From assembly GCF_000403645.1 (NCBI RefSeq), contig NC_021313.1, forward strand, positions 62,001 to 126,000: a stretch of DNA of 64,000 nucleotides, written 5' to 3'. This stretch comes from Salinarchaeum sp. Harcht-Bsk1 (GTDB lineage Archaea; Halobacteriota; Halobacteria; Halobacteriales; Salinarchaeaceae). The notes beneath the pieces are model-generated. The model was given only the letters and a program-made list of their open reading frames with translations, ran no database searches and had not been told where the DNA came from. The position numbers were made by a program, and so were the translations under genes. The stretch's first letter is position 1; the number at the start of each line of letters is the position of its first letter. Below, in pieces: positions 9,256 to 17,451 of the stretch.

Positions 9256-9969
9256 TTACGGCGAGAGATCCTTCTGCTCGAGCCAGGAGAGCACCCGTCC
9301 GCGATAGATGTACCCCAGCCCGGACACGACGAGCATGGCGATCGCAAGTCCAGTAGCGATACCGATCTCGCCCGCTCCGAGCTGATCGCCGAGGACGTTA
9401 ACTACGAAGAAAGCCGGCGTTCGACCCACCAGTGCGACGAGGACCAGCTTCCGAAGACGAACGTCCGTTAGCCCGCCGACGAAGCAGAGCACGTCGTCTG
9501 GCATCCCGGGGACGAGGAACAGGACGAACAGGGCGGCCATGACGTTGTCCTCCTCGATGTCGTCGAACGTCTCGATGAGATCGGGATGGACCATCGCTTC
9601 GACGTAGGATCGTCCGAACCGTCGGGAGAGCCAGAACGCGACCGTGCTCCCGATCATGATGCCGGTCATGTTGTACAGCGTCCCCCACCACGGGCCGAAG
9701 AGATACCCAGCGACGACGGCGAGTACCTGCCCCGGGATCGGGGCCGCCACCACCTGGAGGGCCTGGAGGAGCACGAGCGCCAGTGGTGCGAACACGCCGA
9801 AGTCCGAGACGAACCCCCGGGCCTGAATCGGATCGAGCAGAAACTGGTACCGATCGACGATCACGACGAACGCCGAAAGTGCGGCGACCGTCGCGATGAC
9901 GGCGTGAAAGAGGAAGCGACGCCGGGCCGTCCCCGAGCGAAATACCTGAGGCGGTCGGGACGGCGCCAT
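9256..9969 (-). CDS. TVP38/TMEM64-type VTT-domain membrane protein
   Basis: A 237-residue integral membrane protein. After an arginine-rich N-terminus come hydrophobic helices at about residues 19-40 and 60-95, the diagnostic VTT/DedA-type segment with PIPGQVLAVVAGYLFGPWWG and a re-entrant stretch, then FVLFLVPGMPDDVLCFVGGL and a final helix near 205-222. Members of this superfamily are half-transporters or lipid scramblases; in bacteria DedA relatives translocate polyprenyl phosphate or confer selenite resistance. The substrate in this organism is not known. It is monocistronic, with the stop 47 bp past the neighbouring small gene on the opposite strand. Confidence 0.9.
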   Translation of the reverse strand: MAPSRPPQVFRSGTARRRFLFHAVIATVAALSAFVVIVDRYQFLLDPIQARGFVSDFGVFAPLALVLLQALQVVAAPIPGQVLAVVAGYLFGPWWGTLYNMTGIMIGSTVAFWLSRRFGRSYVEAMVHPDLIETFDDIEEDNVMAALFVLFLVPGMPDDVLCFVGGLTDVRLRKLVLVALVGRTPAFFVVNVLGDQLGAGEIGIATGLAIAMLVVSGLGYIYRGRVLSWLEQKDLSP

Positions 9970-10093
9970 TCATCTGGACGATTCGGCCGGATCCACATGG
10001 ATGCTTCGAGACGCACGCCGGAACGACGTCTCGATCAGTCTGTCGCTGGGCAACGAATGCATCCGTGGGGCCAGTGACCGCTTCCACGGCCGT

Positions 10094-10101
10094 CATTTAT
10101 T
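10094..10101 (+). promoter_or_regulatory. TATA box of the flavin-binding protein gene
   Basis: The sequence catttatt is centred 28 nt before the ATG at 10126, the distance expected for an archaeal TATA box when transcription begins at or next to the start codon, so the mRNA is probably leaderless. Confidence 0.6.
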
Positions 10102-10125
10102 GGCACACGCCTCGAAGAAGAATCT

Positions 10126-10563
10126 ATGACCCAACACGAGCCCGTCGACCTGACCGCCGAGGAACGCGCGGACCGGCTCGGCACAGGTGGCGTTGGCGTG
10201 TTATCCCTCGATACTGGCACTCACGAACCACCCCACGCCGTCCCGGTGTCGTACGGGTTTGATCCGGTGGAGGAGGTATTCTACTTTCGTCTCGCTGTGG
10301 GCGGTGGGAGCACGAAAGGGGACGTGAACCACCGGGAGGCCGCGTTCGTGGTCCACGAGGAGAACGGCGACGACTGGTGGAGCGTCGTCGCGCACGGCGA
10401 ACTCGTCCGAACGGACGAGGAATCGGTATCGACTGCGTCACTGGAGGGACTCGATCGCGTTCGAATCCCGTTCGTCGACGCATTCGAGGCACCGCCCGAG
10501 GAAATTTCGTTCGCGTTCGTCCGGCTCGAGCCCCACGAACTGACGGGGCGCAGATCGGACTGA
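10126..10563 (+). CDS. Pyridoxamine 5'-phosphate oxidase-like flavin-binding protein
   Basis: A 145-residue protein with the split-barrel flavin-binding fold: GTGGVGVLSLDTGTHEPPHA near the start, then AVPVSYGFDPVEEVFYFRL, a glycine-rich stretch and VVAHGELVRTDEE. The order of these segments matches haloarchaeal PNPOx-like proteins that bind FMN, F420 or heme. The cofactor and substrate cannot be assigned. The TATA box 28 nt upstream suggests a leaderless message. A second member of the same family lies at 12125-12586, so the window has two paralogues 1.6 kb apart. Cytoplasmic. Confidence 0.85.
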   Translation: MTQHEPVDLTAEERADRLGTGGVGVLSLDTGTHEPPHAVPVSYGFDPVEEVFYFRLAVGGGSTKGDVNHREAAFVVHEENGDDWWSVVAHGELVRTDEESVSTASLEGLDRVRIPFVDAFEAPPEEISFAFVRLEPHELTGRRSD

Positions 10564-10597
10564 TCGCTCCCGGAAGCTGGTAGCACGGCCCGGTCGG

Positions 10598-10747
10598 TTA
10601 CTCCGAGTAGCCCTCCTGCAGGAAGGCGCCCTCGACTTCGTACATCGATACCAGCTCTGCGACGAACTCCTCGGGCGACTCGTCCTCCTCGCAGTGGTCG
10701 TGGATTCGTTCCCAGAGGTCGTCGTCGATTTCGAGTGTGTGGGTCAT
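10598..10747 (-). CDS. DUF7557-like 49-residue protein
   Basis: A very short gene that reads MTHTLEIDDDLWERIHDHCE and continues with EDESPEEFVAELVSMYEVEG before ending FLQEGYSE and a TAA. The beta strand followed by two acidic helices resembles antitoxin-like ribbon-helix-helix proteins and the haloarchaeal DUF7557 group, whose members are of this size. No toxin gene is adjacent: the next gene on this strand is a phosphoribosyltransferase, separated by a 17-bp inverted repeat. Codon use and acidity fit a real gene. Function unknown; a small DNA-binding or regulatory protein is possible. Confidence 0.75.
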   Translation of the reverse strand: MTHTLEIDDDLWERIHDHCEEDESPEEFVAELVSMYEVEGAFLQEGYSE

Positions 10748-10820
10748 AGGTAATCGAGCCTCCAGATTGGACTTGGTGCTCCAGCGGCATCAATTGGTCC
10801 CCGCCTGGCAGGCAACTCTG

Positions 10821-10878
10821 GCGCGGATCGATTCGTTCGTTGCGTGCCGGTTCGTGGCCCAAACGAATCGATCCGCGC
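10821..10878. repeat. 17-bp perfect inverted repeat, candidate terminator or operator
   Basis: gcgcggatcgattcgtt at 10821-10837 is perfectly complementary to the sequence at 10862-10878, with a 24-nt loop. It lies just after the phosphoribosyltransferase stop and before the DUF7557-like start, both on the reverse strand. A stem of this length could end transcription of the upstream pair or be bound by a dimeric protein. There is no run of T on the reverse strand after it, so a simple intrinsic terminator is not obvious. Confidence 0.8.
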
Positions 10879-10889
10879 GAAAACCACGC

Positions 10890-11537
10890 TCAGCGTTCCA
10901 GTAGCTCGATCGCTTCCTCGTCGCTCACCTGCCCGAAGTCCTCGTAGAACTGCCCGACAGCACCGAACCCCGTCGGTTCGAGCAGGCAGATCACCTCGTC
11001 GGCTTCGCGCCGAAGCGTATCGAGCGTGTCCGGCGGTGCGACCGGCAGTGCGAGGACGATCCGCTCGGCGTCGCGGGCCCTCGCGAGCCGGATCGCCGCG
11101 ATCGTCGTCGACCCCGTCGCGGCACCGTCGTCGACGAGGAGCACCGTCGATCCGTCGAGCGACGTCGACGCTTCCTCGCCACGGTACCGTGCCTCCTTCT
11201 CGGCGGCGGCCTCGGCGACGGATTCGCGCTTGCGCTGGACGTACTCCTGATCGATCCCGTGTCGCTCGATGACGGCTTCGTCGAACCACGCCGAGCCGTC
11301 GCTGCCGACGGCCCCGATCGCGAGTTCCGGGTTCCACGGAGCGCCGACCTTCGAGGCCACGATGACGTCGAGTGGACGATCGATGGCGTCGGCGACTTCG
11401 CGACCGACGGGGAGCCCACCGCGCGGAATCGCGAGCACGAGGTCGGCGTCGACGCCTCGATCGCTGATCTCCGCCGCGAGTCGTTTGCCTGCCTCGGTGC
11501 GATCTGTGAACCGGCTCTTCTGTCCCCTGTCGAACAT
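10890..11537 (-). CDS. Phosphoribosyltransferase-fold protein
   Basis: A 215-residue protein with the PRTase core: AIPRGGLPVGREVADAI near residues 38-54, IVASKVGAPWNPELAIGAV, and the PRPP loop VLLVDDGAATGSTTIAAI near 130-147. The flexible region YVQRKRESVAEAAAEKEARY in between is typical of a larger haloarchaeal and bacterial family of unknown base specificity, often found with universal stress proteins or dienelactone hydrolases. Here the universal stress gene ends nine bases upstream on the same strand, so the two form an operon. Enzyme activity is not proven. Cytoplasmic. Confidence 0.88.
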   Translation of the reverse strand: MFDRGQKSRFTDRTEAGKRLAAEISDRGVDADLVLAIPRGGLPVGREVADAIDRPLDVIVASKVGAPWNPELAIGAVGSDGSAWFDEAVIERHGIDQEYVQRKRESVAEAAAEKEARYRGEEASTSLDGSTVLLVDDGAATGSTTIAAIRLARARDAERIVLALPVAPPDTLDTLRREADEVICLLEPTGFGAVGQFYEDFGQVSDEEAIELLER

Positions 11538-11546
11538 CGTCTGTGA

Positions 11547-11966
11547 TCAGGCGACGAGGACCGGTCGACCGGCGTTCGAGACGACCCGATCGGTGACGGA
11601 ACCGATCTGTCCGGGATCGGAGTGAGAGTGGCCCTGGTAGCCGACCACGATCAGGTCCGCGTCGATCGTGTCGGCGTACTCGATGATCTCGATGTAGGGC
11701 CGACCGTGACAGGATCGCGTGAGCACGTCGACGTCGAGGGACTCGGCACGTTCCGCGACCTCGTCGAGTTCCTGCTGGCCCCACTCTTCCATCTCGGTCG
11801 TGGCGAGTTCGGCGCTACTGAGAGCGGGTTCGGCGTAGCGGGCCGTGTCGACGACGTAGATCGCGTGCAGTTCGGCGTTGGAGCGTTCGGCCTGTTCGAG
11901 CGCGTGGGTAACCGCACGGGTCGCCGGACCGCTGCCGTCCGTCGCGACGAGAACTGTATCGTACAC
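11547..11966 (-). CDS. Universal stress protein (UspA family)
   Basis: A 139-residue protein from a GTG start reading MYDTVLVATDGSGPATRAVT, the standard beginning of UspA domains. The ATP-binding loop is partly visible near the end as IVVGYQGHSHSDPGQIGSVTDRVV, a variant of the G-x2-G-x9-G-S/T motif. An upstream ATG at 11993 would add nine residues (MPRLPCPSI), which are unlike family members, so the GTG was preferred. It is cotranscribed with the phosphoribosyltransferase gene 9 bp downstream. The family acts in stress adaptation, and the ligand is usually ATP or a nucleotide. Confidence 0.9.
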   Translation of the reverse strand: MYDTVLVATDGSGPATRAVTHALEQAERSNAELHAIYVVDTARYAEPALSSAELATTEMEEWGQQELDEVAERAESLDVDVLTRSCHGRPYIEIIEYADTIDADLIVVGYQGHSHSDPGQIGSVTDRVVSNAGRPVLVA

Positions 11967-12124
11967 GATCGAGGGACACGGGAGGCGTGGCAATTAGTAG
12001 CGACCGCATAGCGGGTGCTACGGCGACGTTGCCGAGCGGTACGGTCGTCGTAGCAGCCCCGAGGTTCGAAATCGCTACCGAATCGACCAGCGGGATTACG
12101 GTCCCCCGGAGCGAACGGGAAGTC

Positions 12125-12586
12125 GTGCACCACGTCGAGTTTTCTTACACGAGCGGCATGGACGAGGACACCGTGGCGTCGTACCTCGAACGGCAGGAAA
12201 CCGGCGTCCTGTCCCTCGCCGACGACGGCGACGCCTACGCCGTGCCGATCGCACACTACTACGACGACGGCAACCTCTACTTCCGGCTCGGCCGGACGGA
12301 GGATAGCCAAAAGTGGGAGGCGATCGAGGCGACCGACACGGCTGCCTACGTCTGTTACGGAACGGCCGAGACGACCGATCCCCGAGAACTCGAGTCATGG
12401 AGCGTGCTGGCGAGCGGCCCGCTGCGCGAACTCCCGCCGGAGGAAGCCGAGCGCTTCGACGCGGCCGAGATCAACGAGCACTTCCCGCCGATCCGCGTCT
12501 TCGGCGAGTCGATCGACGAGGTAGACGTCGTGATCCTCGAACTCGAGGTCGAGTCAGTGATCGGCCGGACGACGCCGGATGCCTGA
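12125..12586 (+). CDS. Pyridoxamine 5'-phosphate oxidase-like flavin-binding protein (second copy)
   Basis: A 153-residue protein beginning at a GTG (MHHVEFSYTSGMDEDTVASY), which resembles the N-terminus of this haloarchaeal family; an ATG at 12158 would remove eleven residues. The split-barrel signature is LERQETGVLSLADDGDAYAV followed by IAHYYDDGNLYFRLGRTEDS, then VLASGPLRELPPEEAERF. Relatives bind flavin or deazaflavin. It is paralogous to the protein at 10126-10563 but clearly divergent from it. It is transcribed away from the universal stress gene; nothing else shares its transcription unit. Confidence 0.85.
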   Translation: MHHVEFSYTSGMDEDTVASYLERQETGVLSLADDGDAYAVPIAHYYDDGNLYFRLGRTEDSQKWEAIEATDTAAYVCYGTAETTDPRELESWSVLASGPLRELPPEEAERFDAAEINEHFPPIRVFGESIDEVDVVILELEVESVIGRTTPDA

Positions 12587-12946
12587 GACTCCAGCAGCCG
12601 CCCAGCGAGTAGTTCGACCTCCCTGCTTCCGCCGAACACTTCCAAGGTAGCGTTCCACACTGCATCGGATCCGTCGGTTCACCGTGGGGAGCGTCCACGG
12701 TCGGAGGTGGGAAAATCTGGGACGCTCCATGCAGTTGGCCACCGTCTAGACCGAGATGGTAACCACGTCGTCGGAAGCTGGACAGTTCCTATTTCGGCCT
12801 TCGTGTTGACTGTTGGCACATGCAGTGCTTCGGTGGGATCGGTCCCCGCCACGGAAGCGCTGACCGCGTATCGACCGGCTTGAATCAGCGGCCGCTCTCG
12901 CCGGGTGATCGGCGACGAGCGGGGAACGCTCGACAGGTGGTCGACA
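12587..12946. other. Non-coding stretch before the oxidase gene, with a hairpin
   Basis: No convincing gene in these 360 bp. A 9-bp perfect stem (ggagcgtcc 12688-12696 with ggacgctcc 12720-12728, 23-nt loop) lies about 100 bp after the end of the flavin-binding protein gene and could act in termination. The rest lacks acidic-protein codon bias in any frame. Confidence 0.6.
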
Positions 12947-13022
12947 ATGAGCGACGAGCGTGTCTGGCGCGGTCGTCGACGAGCCGGGAGCGTTCGGGAG
13001 GTGAACCACGATGAGTGAAGAG
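12914..13022 (+). repeat. Imperfect 45-bp direct repeat covering the oxidase start region
   Basis: Positions 12914-12958 and 12978-13022 are 64 bp apart and agree at 34 of 45 positions by my count. Each copy contains a gacgagc segment, a purine-rich gaggtg or caggtgg segment and ATGAG. The second copy holds the real start of the oxidase gene (ATG at 13011); the first holds an ATG at 12947 that opens a 23-residue arginine-rich reading frame ending inside the oxidase start (TGA at 13016-13018). Confidence 0.6.
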
Positions 13023-15446
13023 CTTCCACCGCGCAGCTCCGCCCGTCGCTGGTTGTTCTCGACGAACCACAAGGACGTCGGGATCATGTACCTCCTGACG
13101 AGCCTCTACGTCTTCGCAGTCGGGGGTATCATGGCGCTCCTGATCCGGACCCAACTCTGGACGCCGGGAGCCTCCATTCTCGAGTCGATACCCTACAACG
13201 AGGTGGTGGCGTCCCACGGACTGCTGATGATCTTCTGGTTCATCACGCCCTTCGCCGCCGGGCTCGCGAACTACCTCGTTCCCCTACAGATCGGCGCCGA
13301 CGACCTGGCGTTCCCGCGGCTGAACGCCCTCTCGTTCTGGCTGTACTTCGTGTCGCTGCTGGTCTACCTGACCTCCTTCTTCTTCGAGGGAACCTACGCT
13401 GCAGGCTGGACCATGTACGCACCGTTGAACCTCCCGATGTACACGCCGACGATCGGGGGCTCGATCACGGTGTTCGCGCTGGCGATGTTGATGTTCTCCT
13501 CGACCATCGCCTCGGTCAACTTCATCACGACGATCCACTACTGCCGGGCGGAGGGGCTCGGTCTCTGGAACGTTCCCCTGTTCACCTGGTCCTGGCTGCT
13601 GACGGTCTGGATGATGCTGTTCGCGTTCGCGACGCTGCTCGCAGCGCTCCTCATGCTGGGATCCGACCGCGTGCTGGGCACCCTCTTCTTCGCTGGCGAG
13701 CGCGGCGGTGGCTCCCTCCTCTGGGGGCACCTGTTCTGGTTCTTCGGCCACCCCGAGGTCTACATCGTCTTCTTCCCGCCGCTTGGCATCCTCCTCGAGG
13801 TCTTCCAGACCTACTCGGGGCGGCGACTCGTCGGCCGGAAGTGGGTCATCCTGGCGATGGTGCTCGTTGCCCTGCAGAGCTTCCTCGTCTGGATGCACCA
13901 CATGTTCCTGACGACGATCAACCTCGAGATCAAGACGCTGTTCATGGCGACGACCATCGGAATCTCGCTGCCCTTCGACCTGATCGTCTTCTCGTTGATC
14001 TACACGATCGTCAAGGGAAAGATCAGGTTCAAGACGCCGTTCCTGTTCGCGCTGGGCGGCCTGCTGCTCTTCGTCCCCGGCGGCATCACCGGCGTCTTCC
14101 TCGGCGCCGTCGTGCTGGACTACGAGTTCCGGGGCACCTACTGGGTCGTCGCGCACTTCCACTACGTCATGCTCGGTGGCGGTGGGACCGCCCTGATCGC
14201 GGGCCTGTACTACTGGTTCCCGAAGATGACGGGACGCATGTACGACGAACTGCTCGGCAAATTCCACTTCGTGCTGTACTTCGTCGGGTTCAACCTCGCG
14301 TTCGGCGCCCAGTTCGTGGCGTGGGAGACCCCGCGGCGAGTGTTCGCGTACTTCCCGGAGAACACCACCTGGCACCAGATCTCGACGATCGGCGCGTTCC
14401 TGCTCGGCGTCTCTTTCATCGTGATGTTCTACAACCTCGGGAAGAGCGCGTTTCGCGGCCCGAGCGCTGACGAACGGCCCTGGGAGTTCGTCCGCACTGG
14501 CGAGTGGGCCACGTCGTCGCCGCCGCCGCTCGAAAACTGGCCGGGACGGCCGACGTACCGGAACGGCGTGCTCGAGTTCGTCGAGACCCACGAGAGCGTG
14601 ACCAGGCCAGGGGACAGCGCGACGCGAGCAGACGGTGCGGGCACCGCCCAGCCGGAGCCGGCACTCGAGAGCGGCGAGGAGGGCGGCGAACTCCACCCGG
14701 ATCACGCCAGCCCGTGGCCGATCGTCGTCGCGTTCGGCGTTGGCCTCCTGTTCCTCGGATTCGGGCTCGCCCAGCGCGGCGGCGTCCTCGCGGTCTCGAC
14801 CGGAACGGCGGGCCTGCTCGTGTTGCTGGTCGGCACCTTGCAGTTCGGGAGAGAGGACTTCTACGCCCCGGTGTCACCCATCGCTCAGCGGTGGCCCTTC
14901 GAGGACGTGGGGCGTGGCAAACTCGGCATGTGGGTGTTCCTCGCCTCCGACGTCATGGTCTTCGGGTCGGTCATCGGCTCGTTCATCTTCGCGAGGATCC
15001 GCCTCGGCTGGGACTCCTGGAAGACGATTCCGCCGTCGGTGGTCCCCGGCCTGGTCAACACCTACATCCTGCTGACCAGCAGTTTCCTCGTCGTGCTCGC
15101 CTTCGAGTACGCGCGACGCGGCGAGCGAGGCCGTCTCGTGGGCTCGCTAGCGGGCACGCTGGCACTCGGGGTCGTCTTCCTCGGCATCAAGGCCTACGAG
15201 TGGACCGAGGAGTTCGCCCACGGCGTCTACTGGGACAGTTCCATCGAGGCCTCGGCGTACTTCTTCACCACGGGCCTGCACGCCCTCCACGTCATCCTCG
15301 GACTGGCCGTCGCGAGTTTCATGATCGTACGGGCCAACGACGGCGTCTACGACGGGAACGAGGAGCCCGTGGAGCTGTTCGGCCTCTACTGGCACTTCGT
15401 CGACATCGTCTGGGTGTTCCTCTTCCCGCTCTTCTACCTGCTCTGA
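13011..15446 (+). CDS. Fused cytochrome c oxidase subunits I and III (CoxAC type)
   Basis: The 811-residue membrane protein joins a heme-copper oxidase subunit I (about residues 12-500) to a subunit III domain (about 570-811) through a hydrophilic linker. Ligands are present: H69 for the low-spin heme, H247 in FGHPEVY and H296-H297 for CuB, Y251 of the His-Tyr crosslink, H382 and H384 in AHFHYVM for the hemes, plus E249. D98 and N105 in [11 protein letters not shown] fit the D proton pathway. The K-pathway lysine is missing: the aligned segment PFDLIVFSL has isoleucine at the usual place of lysine in PTGIKVFSW. No subunit II or heme A gene is adjacent, so partner subunits lie elsewhere. It is the terminal electron acceptor enzyme of respiration in the cell membrane. 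Confidence 0.93.
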   Translation: MSEELPPRSSARRWLFSTNHKDVGIMYLLTSLYVFAVGGIMALLIRTQLWTPGASILESIPYNEVVASHGLLMIFWFITPFAAGLANYLVPLQIGADDLAFPRLNALSFWLYFVSLLVYLTSFFFEGTYAAGWTMYAPLNLPMYTPTIGGSITVFALAMLMFSSTIASVNFITTIHYCRAEGLGLWNVPLFTWSWLLTVWMMLFAFATLLAALLMLGSDRVLGTLFFAGERGGGSLLWGHLFWFFGHPEVYIVFFPPLGILLEVFQTYSGRRLVGRKWVILAMVLVALQSFLVWMHHMFLTTINLEIKTLFMATTIGISLPFDLIVFSLIYTIVKGKIRFKTPFLFALGGLLLFVPGGITGVFLGAVVLDYEFRGTYWVVAHFHYVMLGGGGTALIAGLYYWFPKMTGRMYDELLGKFHFVLYFVGFNLAFGAQFVAWETPRRVFAYFPENTTWHQISTIGAFLLGVSFIVMFYNLGKSAFRGPSADERPWEFVRTGEWATSSPPPLENWPGRPTYRNGVLEFVETHESVTRPGDSATRADGAGTAQPEPALESGEEGGELHPDHASPWPIVVAFGVGLLFLGFGLAQRGGVLAVSTGTAGLLVLLVGTLQFGREDFYAPVSPIAQRWPFEDVGRGKLGMWVFLASDVMVFGSVIGSFIFARIRLGWDSWKTIPPSVVPGLVNTYILLTSSFLVVLAFEYARRGERGRLVGSLAGTLALGVVFLGIKAYEWTEEFAHGVYWDSSIEASAYFFTTGLHALHVILGLAVASFMIVRANDGVYDGNEEPVELFGLYWHFVDIVWVFLFPLFYLL

Positions 15447-15520
15447 GGTGCGATTTTCGGCGTCTGCGGTAGAAGTACGGCAACGGTCGAGCAGGTGCGC
15501 TGCTACCCCGTGTCAGCGCA

Positions 15521-15528
15521 CATATTTC
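15521..15528 (+). promoter_or_regulatory. TATA box of the ABC-2 exporter operon
   Basis: catatttc is centred about 28 nt before the ATG at 15553, implying a leaderless transcript for the ABC gene pair that follows. Confidence 0.6.
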
Positions 15529-15552
15529 AGGTATCCGCTCCAACTGTAAACC

Positions 15553-16473
15553 ATGGCAGCGATCGACTGTTCGGGACTCACGAAGCGGTTCGGCGACGTG
15601 CTCGCCGTCGACGACCTGGATTTGACCGTCGAAGAGGGGGAGATCTACGGGTTTCTCGGCCCGAATGGCGCCGGGAAATCGACCACGATCGACATCCTGC
15701 TCGACTTCGTGCGTCCGACCTCCGGCGACGTGACCGTCCTCGGACACGATGCGCAGGATGAGGGCGAACTCGTCCGCCAGAAGACCGGCGTCTTGCCCGA
15801 CGCCTACCACGTCTACGATCGGCTGACGGGGCGCCAGCACGTGCAGTTCGCCTGCGAAATGAAGGGCGTCGACGACGATCCGATCGCGCTACTCGAACGA
15901 ACCGGCGTCGCCGAGGCAGCCGACCGGAAAGCCGGGGGCTACTCGAAAGGGATGCGCCAGCGGCTCGTCCTCGCCATGGCACTGGTCGGCGACCCGGAAC
16001 TGTTGATCCTCGACGAACCCTCGACCGGGCTGGATCCCAACGGCGCCCGCGAGATGCGCGAGATCATCCAGGCTGAGAACGACCGCGGCGCGACCGTCTT
16101 CTTCTCCAGTCACATCATGGAGCAGGTCGAAGCGGTCTGTGACCGCGTCGGGATCATCAACAAGGGGTCGCTCGTCGCGGACAACTCCATCGACGGCCTC
16201 CGGAACGCGACGGAGACCGGCGAGGTGCTGTTCGTGACGCTCGACCGGATCGACGAGTCTGTGCGCCAGCAGGTAGCGGCCCTCGACGGCGTCGCCGACG
16301 TCGCGATCGACGACGGTCGAATCCGGCTCTCGGTCGCCGATCGCTCGAAGTTCCGGGTCCTCGAGTCGATCGACGACGGCGTCGCGCCGGTACAGGACTT
16401 CGAGGTCGTCGAGTCGTCCCTCGAGGATCTCTTCGTACGCTACACGACCGACGCACAGGAGGTCGAAGCATGA
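15553..16473 (+). CDS. ABC-2 type transporter ATP-binding protein
   Basis: A 306-residue ATPase with Walker A GPNGAGKST at residues 36-44, the Q-loop region, signature YSKGMRQRL, Walker B LLILDEPSTGLDPNG and switch histidine in FFSSHIMEQ. The C-terminal 80 residues form the extension common to NatA/CcmA-like exporters. The ATG of the permease gene overlaps its stop (16470-16473), so the two are translationally coupled and form one transporter. Cargo is not known. Its location just after the oxidase gene recalls NosF/NosY or heme-related exporters, but nothing in the sequence demonstrates such a role. Peripheral on the cytoplasmic face. Confidence 0.92.
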   Translation: MAAIDCSGLTKRFGDVLAVDDLDLTVEEGEIYGFLGPNGAGKSTTIDILLDFVRPTSGDVTVLGHDAQDEGELVRQKTGVLPDAYHVYDRLTGRQHVQFACEMKGVDDDPIALLERTGVAEAADRKAGGYSKGMRQRLVLAMALVGDPELLILDEPSTGLDPNGAREMREIIQAENDRGATVFFSSHIMEQVEAVCDRVGIINKGSLVADNSIDGLRNATETGEVLFVTLDRIDESVRQQVAALDGVADVAIDDGRIRLSVADRSKFRVLESIDDGVAPVQDFEVVESSLEDLFVRYTTDAQEVEA

Positions 16474-17318
16474 GCGTCGGCATCGTCGCGAAGAAGGACT
16501 TCCGCGACGCGATCCAGTCCCGTGCTCTCTGGGCGCTCGTCGGGACGTTCATCGTCCTCTCCGTGATCACGACCTACGGCTACACCGAGGCACCCGAGCT
16601 GTTCGGGACCCAGGAGGAGGCGACGTTCGGTGGTCTCGTCTTCTTCACCCTGGGCTTTACCGCCCTCTTCGTGCCGATCGCAGCGATCATCGTGGGCTAC
16701 AAGTCCGTCGCCGGGGAGCGCGAGATCGGCAGCATCAAACTCCTCCTCTCACAGCCGACGACCCGTCGCGACGTATTCCTCGGAAAGGTGCTCGGCCGGG
16801 CGGCCGTCCTCGCGACCGGGCTCGCCATCGGACTCGTCGTCGGATTGCTCTTCGGCGCTCTCCTCATCGGCGGGCTGAACGCGTGGGCCCTCGTGGCCTT
16901 CGTCGCGCTGACGCTCCTGTTCGTCGCCGTCTACTCCGCCGTCATGGTCAGCATCTCGGCGACGACCGGATCGACGACTCGCGCGACGACGCTCGCCATC
17001 GGGTTCTTCGTCCTCTTCGAACTGGTCTGGGACGTCGTGCCGCTGATGATTGTTTACGTCGTCGAAGGGTTCCAGTTCACCACCGACTATCCCGACTGGG
17101 CCTACATCGTCACGAACGTGTCGCCGTCGACGGCGTACTCCTCGGGACTGTTCGCACTCCTCCCCGGCGTCGCAGATTCGCTCGAAGCCAGTTCCGACGC
17201 CGGGAGCGAGACCGACGCCTTCTACCAGACGCCCGAACTGGGACTGGTCATGCTCGTGCTCTGGATCGTCGTCCCGCTGCTCGTGGGGTACTACCAGTTC
17301 AACCGCGCCGATCTGTAG
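16470..17318 (+). CDS. ABC-2 type transporter permease
   Basis: A 282-residue integral membrane protein with an N-terminal amphipathic part (VGIVAKKDFRDAIQSRALW) and about six hydrophobic helices, near residues 24-41, 52-70, 105-135, 138-160, 174-200 and a final one at 258-275. GEREIGSIKLLLSQPTTRRD near 74-93 is the conserved cytoplasmic loop that contacts the ATPase in this family (NosY-like, ABC2_membrane_2). It overlaps the ATPase gene by four bases. Together they should form a homodimeric exporter with the ATPase; the substrate is unknown. Confidence 0.92.
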   Translation: MSVGIVAKKDFRDAIQSRALWALVGTFIVLSVITTYGYTEAPELFGTQEEATFGGLVFFTLGFTALFVPIAAIIVGYKSVAGEREIGSIKLLLSQPTTRRDVFLGKVLGRAAVLATGLAIGLVVGLLFGALLIGGLNAWALVAFVALTLLFVAVYSAVMVSISATTGSTTRATTLAIGFFVLFELVWDVVPLMIVYVVEGFQFTTDYPDWAYIVTNVSPSTAYSSGLFALLPGVADSLEASSDAGSETDAFYQTPELGLVMLVLWIVVPLLVGYYQFNRADL

Positions 17319-17451
17319 CCCCTCGATCGATCGTCCGCTGGTGCGCCGAGGGCTCCCGTGAGTCGAGAACCGCCGGCCGTCTTTATCCCGAATCCGATCG
17401 TAGTTCAATACGAGGCGTCGTGGTTCAGTACCGACGCCGGAGGTTCAACCC

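Noticed and set aside
12947-13018. 23-residue gene before coxAC
   Set aside because: Kept only as part of the repeat; arginine-rich and too short to support as a gene without expression data.
13284-14705. Long open frame opposite coxAC
   Set aside because: Made of Glu, Arg and Asp with no fold; it is the antisense of a strongly conserved oxidase gene.
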